From: Flavobacterium buctense
GTDB lineage: Bacteria; Bacteroidota; Bacteroidia; Flavobacteriales; Flavobacteriaceae
Length of the DNA stretch: 64,000 nucleotides
Direction: 5' to 3'
NCBI RefSeq assembly: GCF_014486695.1
Contig: NZ_JACTAB010000006.1
Coordinates: 62,001 to 126,000 of the forward strand
The position numbers and the translations under genes are program-made. The notes under the pieces were generated by a model. The model was not told where the DNA came from. It worked only from the letters and a program-made list of their open reading frames with translations, and made no database searches. Below, in pieces: positions 7,847-16,553 of the stretch (position 1 is its first letter; every line of letters starts with the position of its first letter).

Positions 7847-9154
7847 ATGATGTATATTGACAACATACTTTTTGCTATCATCCTCATTGCAGGAATTGGT
7901 TTTTTTGCTAAAAATGTAAAAGAACTAACGCGCAATATCAATTTGGGACATGATGTCAATCGCACTGATCATCCTTCAGCCCGATGGAAAAACATGGCCA
8001 TGATTGCTTTAGGGCAATCTAAAATGGTGAAAAGACCAATCGCCGGTTTTTTGCACATCATCGTTTACGTTGGTTTCATCATTATCAATTTAGAAGTTTT
8101 AGAAATTATCATTGACGGTTTGTTTGGAACCCACAGAGTCTTCGCATTTTTAGGCGGATTCTACGGTGTTTTAATCGGTTCGTTTGAAGTGTTAGCCGTA
8201 TTGGTTTTAGTAGCTGTTGCTGCTTTTTGGATTCGAAGAAACGTAATCCAATTAAAAAGATTCGCCAGTTCCGATTTAAAAGGTGCGCCTAAGAAAGATG
8301 CCGATACTATACTTTATTTCGAAGTAGTCTTGATGTCTTTGTTTCTAATCATGAATGCTTTCGACTTGAAATTCCAAGACATGAATTCGGGAAATATCAT
8401 TTCACAATTTTTAGCTCCTTCTCCGGATGTTTTTTCCTTGGAAGCTGTTATTATTATTGAAAGAGCCGCATGGTGGTTTCACATCATCGGAATTTTGATT
8501 TTCCTAAACTATTTATATTATTCAAAACACTTACACATCCTTTTAGCATTTCCTAATACCTATTTTGCCGATTTGAATGCCAAGGGTAAATTGGACAACT
8601 TGGAAAGTGTTACCAAAGAAGTAAAACTAATGATGGATCCAAATGCCGATCCATTCGCGGCACAACCTGTGGATGAAAATGCAGTACCGGGTAAGTTTGG
8701 AGCCTCGGATGTGCAAGATTTGAATTGGGTGCAATTGTTAAATGCCTACACTTGTACCGAATGTGGTCGTTGTACCTCTTCTTGTCCGGCGAATCAAACT
8801 GGTAAGAAATTGTCACCTCGTAAAATCATGATGGATACGCGTGATCGATTGGAAGAAGTAGGTAAAAATATCGATGCCAATAAAGGGGTTTTTGTACCCG
8901 ATAATAAATCTTTATTAAACGATTACATTACTGCCGAAGAACTTTGGGCATGTACATCGTGCAATGCTTGTGTGGAAGAATGTCCGGTAAACATCAGTCC
9001 GCTATCCATTATTATAGACATGAGAAGGTACTTGGTGATGGAGCAAAGTGCGGCACCACAATCATTAAATGCGATGATGGCCAATATCGAAAACAATGGT
9101 GCACCATGGCAATACAACCAACAAGACCGATTAAACTGGAAAGATGAAAATTAA
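7847..9154 (+). CDS. Membrane-bound Fe-S oxidoreductase, HdrC/NarI-like
   Basis: A 435-residue protein. The N-terminal half has about five membrane helices resembling a NarI/DsrM-type cytochrome b domain. The C-terminal half carries two 4Fe-4S motifs, CTECGRCTSSCP (about residue 303) and CTSCNACVEECP (about residue 368), as in HdrC. It likely moves electrons between quinone and a soluble partner. The cysteine-rich HdrB-like protein encoded at 9827 is the obvious partner. The start is 11 bp after the MCE gene. Confidence 0.87.
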   Translation: MMYIDNILFAIILIAGIGFFAKNVKELTRNINLGHDVNRTDHPSARWKNMAMIALGQSKMVKRPIAGFLHIIVYVGFIIINLEVLEIIIDGLFGTHRVFAFLGGFYGVLIGSFEVLAVLVLVAVAAFWIRRNVIQLKRFASSDLKGAPKKDADTILYFEVVLMSLFLIMNAFDLKFQDMNSGNIISQFLAPSPDVFSLEAVIIIERAAWWFHIIGILIFLNYLYYSKHLHILLAFPNTYFADLNAKGKLDNLESVTKEVKLMMDPNADPFAAQPVDENAVPGKFGASDVQDLNWVQLLNAYTCTECGRCTSSCPANQTGKKLSPRKIMMDTRDRLEEVGKNIDANKGVFVPDNKSLLNDYITAEELWACTSCNACVEECPVNISPLSIIIDMRRYLVMEQSAAPQSLNAMMANIENNGAPWQYNQQDRLNWKDEN

Positions 9155-9307
9155 TCCGAGCGCATAGCGCGACTCGAAGCTTTAGCTGACAGGCGAAGCA
9201 ATTGTATTGAACAAAGAGAAATAAATTATATAACCTGATGAATTCTCATAATTGTGAGGCTTGGGAATTTGTCGAATGAATTTGAAAACACTATAAAAAG
9301 TAAAAAA

Positions 9308-9754
9308 ATGAAAGCGGAAGACATTGAAAAAAAACTCCAAAGCATCACTGAAAACGGACAGCATTTAAGTCCGATTTTACCGGAAGGAATTAAAAATTAC
9401 TTAATCGACATTGACGGAACCGTTTGTGACGATATCCCAAACGAAGAACCGGAAAGAATGTTGACCGCAGAGGTTTACCCCGATGCATTAGTCACTTTAA
9501 ACAAATGGTACGACGAAGGACACATTATATTTTTCTTTACCTCAAGAACTGAAGCGCACAGAGAATATACTGAGATTTGGTTAAAACAACACGGCTTTAA
9601 GTACCATGGAATCCTTTTCGGAAAACCACGTGGCGGTAACTACCACTGGATTGACAATCACTTGGTAAAAGCCACCCGATACAGAGGAAAATTTACCGAT
9701 TTGGTAGACAAAGAAGTAACCATTCAAGTGTTTGATGACGAGCACCATGAATAA
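9308..9754 (+). CDS. HAD-superfamily-like hydrolase of unknown substrate
   Basis: A 148-residue cytosolic protein. Motif I is YLIDIDGTVCDD (nucleophile Asp34, Asp36) and motif II is IIFFFTSRTEAHRE. The region GKPRGGNYHWIDNHLV may hold the downstream acidic residues. A GTG start at 9254 would add 18 poorly supported residues, so I use the ATG at 9308. It interrupts an otherwise contiguous pair of Fe-S oxidoreductase genes. Relatives are sometimes labelled phosphoheptose isomerase, which the motifs do not support. The upstream gap (9155-9307) holds only GC-rich and AT-rich degenerate repeats. Confidence 0.75.
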   Translation: MKAEDIEKKLQSITENGQHLSPILPEGIKNYLIDIDGTVCDDIPNEEPERMLTAEVYPDALVTLNKWYDEGHIIFFFTSRTEAHREYTEIWLKQHGFKYHGILFGKPRGGNYHWIDNHLVKATRYRGKFTDLVDKEVTIQVFDDEHHE

Positions 9755-9770
9755 TATTAAATATTAGATT

Positions 9771-9803
9771 TTAGATATTAAATTTTCAATATTTAATATC
9801 TAA
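9771..9803. repeat. 13-bp perfect inverted repeat, AT-rich hairpin
   Basis: TTAGATATTAAAT (9771-9783) pairs perfectly with ATTTAATATCTAA (9791-9803) over a 7-nt loop, between the HAD-like gene and the HdrB-like gene. There is no T-run directly after it on plus, so it is more likely a dispersed repeat or transcript-processing hairpin than a terminator. Confidence 0.6.
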
Positions 9804-9826
9804 TATCATAAATCTAAAATTAAAAT

Positions 9827-10618
9827 ATGTCAGAAGTAGTAAACGTGCCAACCATGGCAGAAATGATGGCTCAAGGCAAGCAACCCGAAGTGTTATTTTG
9901 GGTAGGTTGTGCCGGCAGTTTCGATGACAGAGCAAAGAAAATTACCAAAGCATTTGTGCGTATTTTAAACCGTGCCAATGTAGAGTTTGCCGTTTTGGGA
10001 ACCGAAGAAAGCTGTACAGGCGATCCGGCAAAACGAGCAGGGAATGAGTTTTTGTTTCAAATGCAAGCCATGATGAATATCGAGGTTTTGAATGCTTACG
10101 AAGCTAAAAAAATCGTCACGGCTTGCCCGCATTGCTTTAATACTTTAAAAAATGAATATCCTGATTTGGGCGGAACTTATGAAGTAGTTCACCATACGGA
10201 GTTTTTAAAATCGTTATTAGATTCAGGGCGATTAACTATTGAAGGCGGACAGTTTAAAGGCAAAAGAATTACTTTTCATGACCCATGTTATTTAGGTCGT
10301 GCCAATAATATTTATGAAGCGCCAAGAGATTTAATCCAAAAATTGGATGCCGAATTGGTAGAAATGAAACGTTCCCGAGCCAATGGATTATGCTGTGGTG
10401 CCGGTGGTGCGCAAATGTTTAAAGATGCCGAGCCCGGAAATAAAGAGGTAAACATCGAAAGAACAGAAGACGCTTTGGAAACTAAACCCGAAATCATTGC
10501 AGCCGGTTGTCCGTTCTGCAACACTATGATGACTGATGGTGTCAAAGCCAAAGAACAAGAAGCCAATGTCAAAGTTATGGACATAGCAGAATTAATCGCC
10601 AATGCCCAAGATTTATAA
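9827..10618 (+). CDS. HdrB/LutA-like CCG-domain Fe-S oxidoreductase subunit
   Basis: A soluble 263-residue protein with two cysteine-rich CCG domains: ESCTGDP...TACPHCFNTL in the N-terminal half and HDPCYLGR...GLCCGAGGAQMF...AGCPFCNTMM in the C-terminal half. HdrB and related proteins bind noncubane 4Fe-4S clusters with such motifs. With the membrane Fe-S protein at 7847 it would make a two-subunit quinone-linked oxidoreductase. No HdrA-like flavoprotein or lactate-utilisation gene is nearby, so the substrate is unknown. Confidence 0.87.
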   Translation: MSEVVNVPTMAEMMAQGKQPEVLFWVGCAGSFDDRAKKITKAFVRILNRANVEFAVLGTEESCTGDPAKRAGNEFLFQMQAMMNIEVLNAYEAKKIVTACPHCFNTLKNEYPDLGGTYEVVHHTEFLKSLLDSGRLTIEGGQFKGKRITFHDPCYLGRANNIYEAPRDLIQKLDAELVEMKRSRANGLCCGAGGAQMFKDAEPGNKEVNIERTEDALETKPEIIAAGCPFCNTMMTDGVKAKEQEANVKVMDIAELIANAQDL

Positions 10619-10651
10619 TTCGTAATTTATAATTTGTAATTCACAATTCCC
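10617..10651. repeat. AT-rich direct repeat (aattcgtaattt type)
   Basis: Degenerate copies of attcgtaatt / ttataatttgtaatt / attcacaatt fill the whole gap directly before the next ATG. It is the same kind of element as at 1692-1716. Confidence 0.5.
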
Positions 10652-11134
10652 ATGTACGTTCCCTTTGAAGATTTACCCGAAGATTCCAAAATTTGGATTT
10701 ACCCATCCAATCGCAAATTTTCAGATGACGAGATGACCGAAATCGATCGTGATATTAAAATGTTTGTAGAGAATTGGTCGGCTCACGGAACCGGTTTGGA
10801 AGCGTCTTATTTATTAAAATACAACCGATTTATCATTTTTGCCGTAAATCAAGAAGTACAACAAGCCACTGGTTGTTCTATTGATTCATCAGTGGCCTTT
10901 ATCCAAAGTTTAGAACAAAAATATGGCGTAGATTTACTGGATAAAATGAACGTTACGTTCAAAAACGGCGAACACATCGCCCACAAATCGTTACTAGATT
11001 TCAAACGAATGGCCAAAGAGAAAGCAGTAACGGCCAACACTATTGTTTTCAATAACTTAGTCAATTCCATTGAAGAATTTAACGAAAACTGGGAAGTTCC
11101 GGCTGGCGAAAGTTGGCACAGTCGTTTTTTTTAA
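10652..11134 (+). CDS. Conserved hypothetical protein, not an ATPase
   Basis: A 160-residue soluble protein (MYVPFEDLPEDSKIWIYPSNRKFSDDEMTEI...). Similar flavobacterial proteins carry the label ABC transporter ATPase. I see no Walker A, Walker B or signature motif, so that label is unsupported. The middle contains FIIFAVNQEVQQATGCSIDSSVAFIQ and the C-terminus ends PAGESWHSRFF. No recognisable domain. It lies between the Fe-S gene and the NagZ-like gene on the same strand, so it is probably cotranscribed. Confidence 0.8.
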   Translation: MYVPFEDLPEDSKIWIYPSNRKFSDDEMTEIDRDIKMFVENWSAHGTGLEASYLLKYNRFIIFAVNQEVQQATGCSIDSSVAFIQSLEQKYGVDLLDKMNVTFKNGEHIAHKSLLDFKRMAKEKAVTANTIVFNNLVNSIEEFNENWEVPAGESWHSRFF

Positions 11135-11144
11135 ACCTTATTTA

Positions 11145-14100
11145 ATGAAGTATTTCTTGTTCAGAATAGGCTTATTCGCAGTACTGTTATTTTTGGTAAC
11201 CAATTGTTCTTCCACCAAAAGTAAGAAGACGACTTCGCCATTGGTTAAAACTGAAACAACCATTCAAGAACTCGACAGTGTTTCATACATCAAGACCGAA
11301 AGAAAAAACTTTTTCCCTGAAACTGAAGCTGAAACCGTTTGGGTTGACAGTATTTACAACCAAATGACTTTTGAAGAAAAAGTAGGCCAATTGTTTATGG
11401 TTGCTGCTTATTCTAATAAAGATGCAACTCATGTCGCTGAAATTGAGAAGTTGGTTTGCGATTATTCTATTGGTGGCCTGATTTTTTTTCAAGGCGGTCC
11501 AAAAAGACAATCGCGTTTAACCAATAATTACCAACACTTATCTAAAGTACCTTTGTTCATCGGAATTGATGCCGAATGGGGCATGAGCATGCGTTTAGAT
11601 TCTACTTTTCGTTATCCTTTCAACATGACTTTAGGCGCTATCAGAGATTTAAAATTGGTCGAAAAAGCCGGTGTCGCTATGGGTAAAGAAAGCAAAAGAA
11701 TGGGCGTTCACTTTAATTTTGCTCCGGTTTTAGACATCAATACCAATCCTAAAAATCCCATCATCGGATTTCGTTCTTTTGGCGAAAATAAAGTAAGCGT
11801 TACTGAACATGCTATCGCCTTGATGAAAGGCGTACAAGGACAAGGCGTTTTTTCTACCGGAAAGCATTTTCCCGGACATGGCGATACTTCTACTGATTCG
11901 CACCATACTTTGCCGGTGGTCAATGCAACTCTGGAACACATTGAAAAAGTAGAGTTGTATCCTTATAAAAGAATGTTTGACGAAGGCCTGGTTTCTGTAA
12001 TGGTAGCGCATTTGAATGTGCCGAGTTTAGAACCGAGACTTAATTATCCTACATCAATTTCTAAGGCAGTTGTAACCGATTTACTAAAAAAGGAATTGGG
12101 TTTTGAAGGCCTAATTTTTACCGATGCTTTAAACATGAAAGGCGCAAGTAATTTCAAAAAACCAGGTGACATCGACTTAGAAGCTTTTTTGGCCGGAAAC
12201 GATATTTTGCTTTTCGCCGAAAATGTCCCTTTAGCGGTAGAAAAAATCTGTATGGCTTACCAAGACAGTATCATTACTGAAAGCCGATTAGCAGCCTCTG
12301 TCAAGAAAATTTTAGGATACAAGTTTAAAGCCGGTTTAAATAAATACAAACCGATAGAGGGAATTAATTTGGCCCATGATTTGAATCCGAAGTCGAATGA
12401 AAGTCTGCAATACGAACTTTACGAAAACGCAGTTACCGTTGTCAAAAATGATGGTGTGTTGCCAATTAGAAATTTGAATCAAAAAATTGCTTATGTAAAA
12501 TTAGGCGATGATACCAGCAGTGCTTTTGTTGCAACACTTAAAAAATATACGGAAGTAACCGAAGTGGCTGATGCCAATTTAGATTCGTTACTAACCAAAC
12601 TAACCGATTATGAAACGGTAATCATTGGTTACCACAAGTCAGATAAATCATGGTGGCGTTCGCCAGAATTGACGGTTCCTGAATTGCAATTGATCACTGC
12701 AATAGCCGAAAAAAAGAAAGTGATAGTCGATTGTTTTACCAAACCATATTCGTTATCAAGAATTGTAAATTTTGAGGAAATTGAAGGCGTAATAGTATCT
12801 TATCAAAATGGCGATATAGCGCAAGAAGTTTCAGCAGAATTGATTTTTGGCGCCATAGGTGCTAAAGGAATGCTTCCGGTTTCTATCAACAGTACTTTCA
12901 AAGCCGGTGATGGTTTTCATACGGATAAAGTCGATCGTTTGGGTTTCAGCACACCGGAAAATGTGGGTATGAGCTCAGAGAAATTAAAACAAATCGAAAA
13001 GATAGCCAACAAAGCCATTGATGGTAAAATGACACCCGGAATGCAAGTTTTGGTCGCCCGAAAAGGCAAAGTGATTTACCAAAAATCATTTGGTTACCAA
13101 ACCTATGACAACAAAACCCGTGTGAAGAACACCGATTTATATGATGTAGCGTCGTTGACCAAAATTATGGCCACTTTGCCCAACGTAATGCATTTGTATG
13201 ACCATAAAAAAGTGACTTTGGAGACCAAGCTCGATGAGATGTTGCATGAGTTTAAAGGGTCAAATAAACAACACATTACATTCAAAGAGTTACTGTCACA
13301 TTACGGAAGCATGCAGGCTTGGATTCCGTTTTATAAAGCCACTGTTGATTCTGCCAAAGTGCCAATGGAAAAATACTATCGTAAGATTTATACGGAAGGT
13401 TTTACTAAAAGGGTTTCCGATAGTTTATTCTTGCGCGATGATTACCAAGACAGTATCATGAAACAAATCATCAATAGTCCGTTACTAGACAAAAAAGAAT
13501 ACAAATACAGCGATTTTACCTTTATCATCCTCAAAAAGTATTTGGAAAAAGTTACCGGAAAATCGTTGGACCAATTGGCCTTCGACAATTTCTACAAGAC
13601 TTTGGGAATGAATAATACTTTATACAATCCTTTGCAGAAGTTTGATAAGAGCGTAATTGCTCCAACCGAAATCGATACTTATTTCCGTCACGACACCATT
13701 CAGGGCTATGTTCATGATATGGAAGCAGCTATGGAAAATGGAGTAGGTGGTCACGCCGGGATTTTCTCAAATGCCTTAGATGTGGCCAAAATGATGCAAA
13801 TGTACCTTCAAAAAGGAAACTACGGGAATGTTCAATATTTCTCACCACAAACTTTTGATACCTTCAATACTTGTCATTTTTGTGCTGAAGGTAACCGACG
13901 GGGTTTAGGATTTGACAAGCCTCAGCTTAGTGGTGCCGGACCAACATGTGGTTGTGTTTCGATGTCAAGTTTTGGACATACCGGTTTTACAGGCACGATA
14001 GCTTGGGTAGATCCTGAGACGGAAATCGTTTATGTTTTCTTATCCAACAGAACTTATCCTGATTCTAATTTGCCTAATAAACTTTCCAAAGAAAATATTA

Positions 14101-14147
14101 GAGAAGACATTCAAAAAGTGATTCAGGAAGCGATTATTGAGAGGTAA
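11145..14147 (+). CDS. GH3 (NagZ-like) N-acetylglucosaminidase fused to a serine beta-lactamase-fold domain
   Basis: A 1000-residue lipoprotein (signal ending LLFLVTNCSS). The N-terminal GH3 domain (about 65-420) has the NagZ-type motif KHFPGHGDTSTDSH near residue 238 and the nucleophile Asp in IFTDALNMKGA near 325. A GH3 C-terminal-like alpha/beta region (about 440-590) follows. The last ~380 residues form a class C beta-lactamase/esterase fold with SLTK near 668, YSD near 789 and HTG near 945. It should release GlcNAc from muropeptides, with a hydrolase acting on the remainder. A frame start at 11070 overlaps the previous gene; the ATG at 11145 gives the lipobox and is chosen. Confidence 0.92.
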   Translation: MKYFLFRIGLFAVLLFLVTNCSSTKSKKTTSPLVKTETTIQELDSVSYIKTERKNFFPETEAETVWVDSIYNQMTFEEKVGQLFMVAAYSNKDATHVAEIEKLVCDYSIGGLIFFQGGPKRQSRLTNNYQHLSKVPLFIGIDAEWGMSMRLDSTFRYPFNMTLGAIRDLKLVEKAGVAMGKESKRMGVHFNFAPVLDINTNPKNPIIGFRSFGENKVSVTEHAIALMKGVQGQGVFSTGKHFPGHGDTSTDSHHTLPVVNATLEHIEKVELYPYKRMFDEGLVSVMVAHLNVPSLEPRLNYPTSISKAVVTDLLKKELGFEGLIFTDALNMKGASNFKKPGDIDLEAFLAGNDILLFAENVPLAVEKICMAYQDSIITESRLAASVKKILGYKFKAGLNKYKPIEGINLAHDLNPKSNESLQYELYENAVTVVKNDGVLPIRNLNQKIAYVKLGDDTSSAFVATLKKYTEVTEVADANLDSLLTKLTDYETVIIGYHKSDKSWWRSPELTVPELQLITAIAEKKKVIVDCFTKPYSLSRIVNFEEIEGVIVSYQNGDIAQEVSAELIFGAIGAKGMLPVSINSTFKAGDGFHTDKVDRLGFSTPENVGMSSEKLKQIEKIANKAIDGKMTPGMQVLVARKGKVIYQKSFGYQTYDNKTRVKNTDLYDVASLTKIMATLPNVMHLYDHKKVTLETKLDEMLHEFKGSNKQHITFKELLSHYGSMQAWIPFYKATVDSAKVPMEKYYRKIYTEGFTKRVSDSLFLRDDYQDSIMKQIINSPLLDKKEYKYSDFTFIILKKYLEKVTGKSLDQLAFDNFYKTLGMNNTLYNPLQKFDKSVIAPTEIDTYFRHDTIQGYVHDMEAAMENGVGGHAGIFSNALDVAKMMQMYLQKGNYGNVQYFSPQTFDTFNTCHFCAEGNRRGLGFDKPQLSGAGPTCGCVSMSSFGHTGFTGTIAWVDPETEIVYVFLSNRTYPDSNLPNKLSKENIREDIQKVIQEAIIER

Positions 14148-14213
14148 TCTTTAACTCTTTTTTACCATATAGCGTTTGTATTTTCCTTAATTTCGTGGTA
14201 CGAAAAATACAAT

Positions 14214-15347
14214 ATGAAAATTGCAATTGTTTGTTATCCTACTTTTGGAGGTTCCGGTGTAGTAGCTATAGAACTTGGTCTTGAATTAGCGCATCGCGGT
14301 CATGAAATTCATTTTATCACCTACCGTCAACCGGTACGTTTGGCGCTTTTAAACCCCAATGTACATTACCACGAAGTAAACGTTCCCGAATATCCTTTGT
14401 TCCATTACCAACCCTATGAATTGGCGTTGTCGAGTAAGTTGGTGGATATGGTAAAACTGTATAAAATCGAATTGCTGCATGTGCACTATGCCATTCCTCA
14501 TGCTTATGCCGGTTATATGGCCAAACAAATGTTGAAAGACGAAGGCATCATCATTCCAATGGTAACGACATTACACGGAACTGACATAACTTTAGTTGGT
14601 AATCACCCATTTTACAAACCTGCTGTAAGTTTCAGTATCAATAAATCCGACATTGTTACTTCAGTTTCTCAAAGTTTAAAAGACGATACATACAATTTGT
14701 TCAATATAAAAAAGGAAATCCATGTGATTCCCAATTTTATTGAACTCGACAAAATACGCAACGAGGGATTAATCTCTTGTCAGCGATCGGTTATGGCCAA
14801 AAAAGAAGAGCGAATTGTAACGCACATCAGTAACTTTAGAAAGGTAAAACGCATCCCGGATATCATCAAGATTTTTTATAAAATTCAAGAAAAAATACCG
14901 GCCAAGTTGATGATGGTAGGCGATGGACCTGAAAAAGCTAAGGCCGAACAATTATGTGAAGATTTATGCATACAAGACAAAGTCATTTTCTTTGGTAACA
15001 GTAATGAAATTGACCAAATTTTATCTTTTTCTGATTTGTTTTTATTGCCTTCTGAAACGGAAAGTTTTGGTTTAGCCGCTCTAGAAGCTATGGCGTGGAG
15101 TGTTCCGGTAATTTCAAGTAATTCAGGTGGTTTGTCTGAAGTGAATTTTGATGGTATTTCCGGTTATTTGAGCGATGTGGGCGATGTAGACAATATGGCT
15201 GAAAATGCTTTAAAAATCTTGGAAAGTGATGAAACATTAAACCAATTCAGAACTAATGCGTTGGAAGTAGCCAAACAATTTGATATCAAAAACATATTGC
15301 CTTTATATGAAAATTTGTATCTTCAAGCCATAAAAAATACCCAATGA
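14214..15347 (+). CDS. bshA: N-acetyl-alpha-D-glucosaminyl L-malate synthase BshA
   Basis: A 377-residue GT4 glycosyltransferase that joins GlcNAc from UDP-GlcNAc to L-malate, the first step of bacillithiol synthesis. Family features are MKIAIVCYPTFGGSGVVAIELG at the start, HVHYAIPHAYAGYMAKQ, TTLHGTDITLVG, and the donor-site ETESFGLAALEAMAWSVPVISSNSGGLSE. A -7-like box (TAATTTCG, 14188-14195) precedes it. It overlaps the next lipoprotein gene by 4 bp (ATGA), implying translational coupling. Bacillithiol would be the low-molecular-weight thiol here. Confidence 0.94.
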   Translation: MKIAIVCYPTFGGSGVVAIELGLELAHRGHEIHFITYRQPVRLALLNPNVHYHEVNVPEYPLFHYQPYELALSSKLVDMVKLYKIELLHVHYAIPHAYAGYMAKQMLKDEGIIIPMVTTLHGTDITLVGNHPFYKPAVSFSINKSDIVTSVSQSLKDDTYNLFNIKKEIHVIPNFIELDKIRNEGLISCQRSVMAKKEERIVTHISNFRKVKRIPDIIKIFYKIQEKIPAKLMMVGDGPEKAKAEQLCEDLCIQDKVIFFGNSNEIDQILSFSDLFLLPSETESFGLAALEAMAWSVPVISSNSGGLSEVNFDGISGYLSDVGDVDNMAENALKILESDETLNQFRTNALEVAKQFDIKNILPLYENLYLQAIKNTQ

Positions 15348-15769
15348 GAAAAGTCATTCCGGCCTTTTTAGTTTTGTTTTTAGTTTCGTGTTCTTCTACA
15401 AAAGCACCGGTAAGCAAACAATTGTATGAAGTATTGACCACGAATAATGATGGAGGTGCTAACATCAAGTTTTATGAAATTTTGACCGAACCAAAGGAAA
15501 TCATGATGTTGTTAGGCGATGAAACTTTGCGAAAAAAGATTAGTAAAGACGATACGACGAACAGTAGTTTTATTATTTTGAATTCGGGACCAACAAAGGA
15601 AACTTACAATAGGATTAAAGTGGAGAAAGTAATTGAAACCGCTACAAATATTGAAGTGTATGTTAAAGACACTCAAAAAAGTACCGAACAAGATTTGGCA
15701 GATGAGAACATAAGTTATCCTTACACGATTATCAAAATCAATTCGAAGAAACCCATAGTGTTTAAATAA
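15344..15769 (+). CDS. Small lipoprotein, PrcB-like C-terminus possible
   Basis: A 141-residue lipoprotein (LVLFLVSCSS). The C-terminal half, SSFIILNSGPTKETYNRIKVEKVIETATNIEVYVKD, has the strand pattern of PrcB-type C-terminal domains, but the TGGY core is absent, so the link is weak. Its start overlaps the bshA stop by 4 bp. The function is unknown. It ends at a strong terminator. Confidence 0.8.
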   Translation: MRKVIPAFLVLFLVSCSSTKAPVSKQLYEVLTTNNDGGANIKFYEILTEPKEIMMLLGDETLRKKISKDDTTNSSFIILNSGPTKETYNRIKVEKVIETATNIEVYVKDTQKSTEQDLADENISYPYTIIKINSKKPIVFK

Positions 15770-15804
15770 AAAAATCCCACCGATTAAGGTGGGATTTTTT
15801 ATTA
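15768..15804. terminator. Bidirectional terminator between convergent genes
   Basis: AATCCCACC (15773-15781) pairs with GGTGGGATT (15788-15796) over a 6-nt loop. A-run and T-run flank it, so it works for the lipoprotein gene on plus and the barrel gene on minus. Confidence 0.92.
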
Positions 15805-15815
15805 TATAGCATTGA

Positions 15816-16307
15816 TTACCATTTGTAACGGATACCTAAAGCGATGTCCGGTCCAAAACTATCTTCTCTGTAATCATCAGAATTGAAATAAATTTCAGGT
15901 CTGAAATCTAAAGACAATTGAATTGGCGCTTCGCTGAAGTTATATTCTATCCCGATATCACCAGCTGCTAGAAGGATTGTTCCGCTATCATTAAAACCAC
16001 CTTGGTCATAACTCCAACTTCCAACTCCACCACCAACACCGGCGTACCAATTGAAACCACCATCAATGTTCCAAACCCATTGGTATAAACCAACTAATTT
16101 AAAAGCATCAACGTTTTGGCTGTTTCTCCAACCTAAATCTAACTCCAAACGATTGTTTTTCGACAAACCTCTTTGGTAAGATATCTCTCCTCCAAAACCG
16201 TCATTGTCTCCTAAACGCAATCCTAATGCATTCTTAGAAATGTCTTGAGCTTGTGTGTTAAATGCTAATCCCACTAGCATTAAAGCACTTAGAAATAATT
16301 TTTTCAT
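15816..16307 (-). CDS. Small outer-membrane beta-barrel protein
   Basis: A 163-residue protein with a signal peptide ending AFNTQAQ, followed by alternating amphipathic strands. Glycine/aromatic turns (WVWNIDGGFNWYAGVGGGVGSWSYDQGG) and a C-terminal strand ending GIRYKW are typical of OmpA/OmpW-size barrels in Bacteroidota. A frame start at 16364 would add 19 non-signal residues, so I use the ATG at 16307. It has its own promoter (16376-16383) and a leader of about 60 nt. The function is unknown. Confidence 0.82.
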   Translation of the reverse strand: MKKLFLSALMLVGLAFNTQAQDISKNALGLRLGDNDGFGGEISYQRGLSKNNRLELDLGWRNSQNVDAFKLVGLYQWVWNIDGGFNWYAGVGGGVGSWSYDQGGFNDSGTILLAAGDIGIEYNFSEAPIQLSLDFRPEIYFNSDDYREDSFGPDIALGIRYKW

Positions 16308-16375
16308 AATTCTTGAATTAATTTTTGTTTTTGTTAAATAATAAAATCGAAATTGTAGTAACAATTCTACTAAAA

Positions 16376-16383
16376 CAAAGATA
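16376..16383 (-). promoter_or_regulatory. -7 box for the barrel gene
   Basis: The minus strand reads TATCTTTG, an exact TAnnTTTG match about 70 bp upstream of the chosen ATG. Confidence 0.5.
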
Positions 16384-16495
16384 TAGCATTAATTGGTCAA
16401 GGTTTTATATAATATTTGTTAAAAGTTATAAAATTTCTATTCAGACAATAATTAAATAATCTCATGTCAAATTTCGATAAATAATTTCAAAAAAC

Positions 16496-16503
16496 TATAT
16501 TTG
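16496..16503 (+). promoter_or_regulatory. -7 box for aroC
   Basis: TATATTTG matches TAnnTTTG 50 bp before the aroC ATG. The leader contains a short GGCC-aaaaa-GGCC hairpin at about 16511-16523. Confidence 0.5.
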
Positions 16504-16553
16504 TTAACCCGAGGCCAAAAAGGCCGATTTGTACGAAGAAAAAACATTACACA

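Noticed and set aside
10652..11134. ABC transporter ATPase label carried by similar proteins
   Set aside because: At 160 residues there is no Walker A, Walker B or signature motif.
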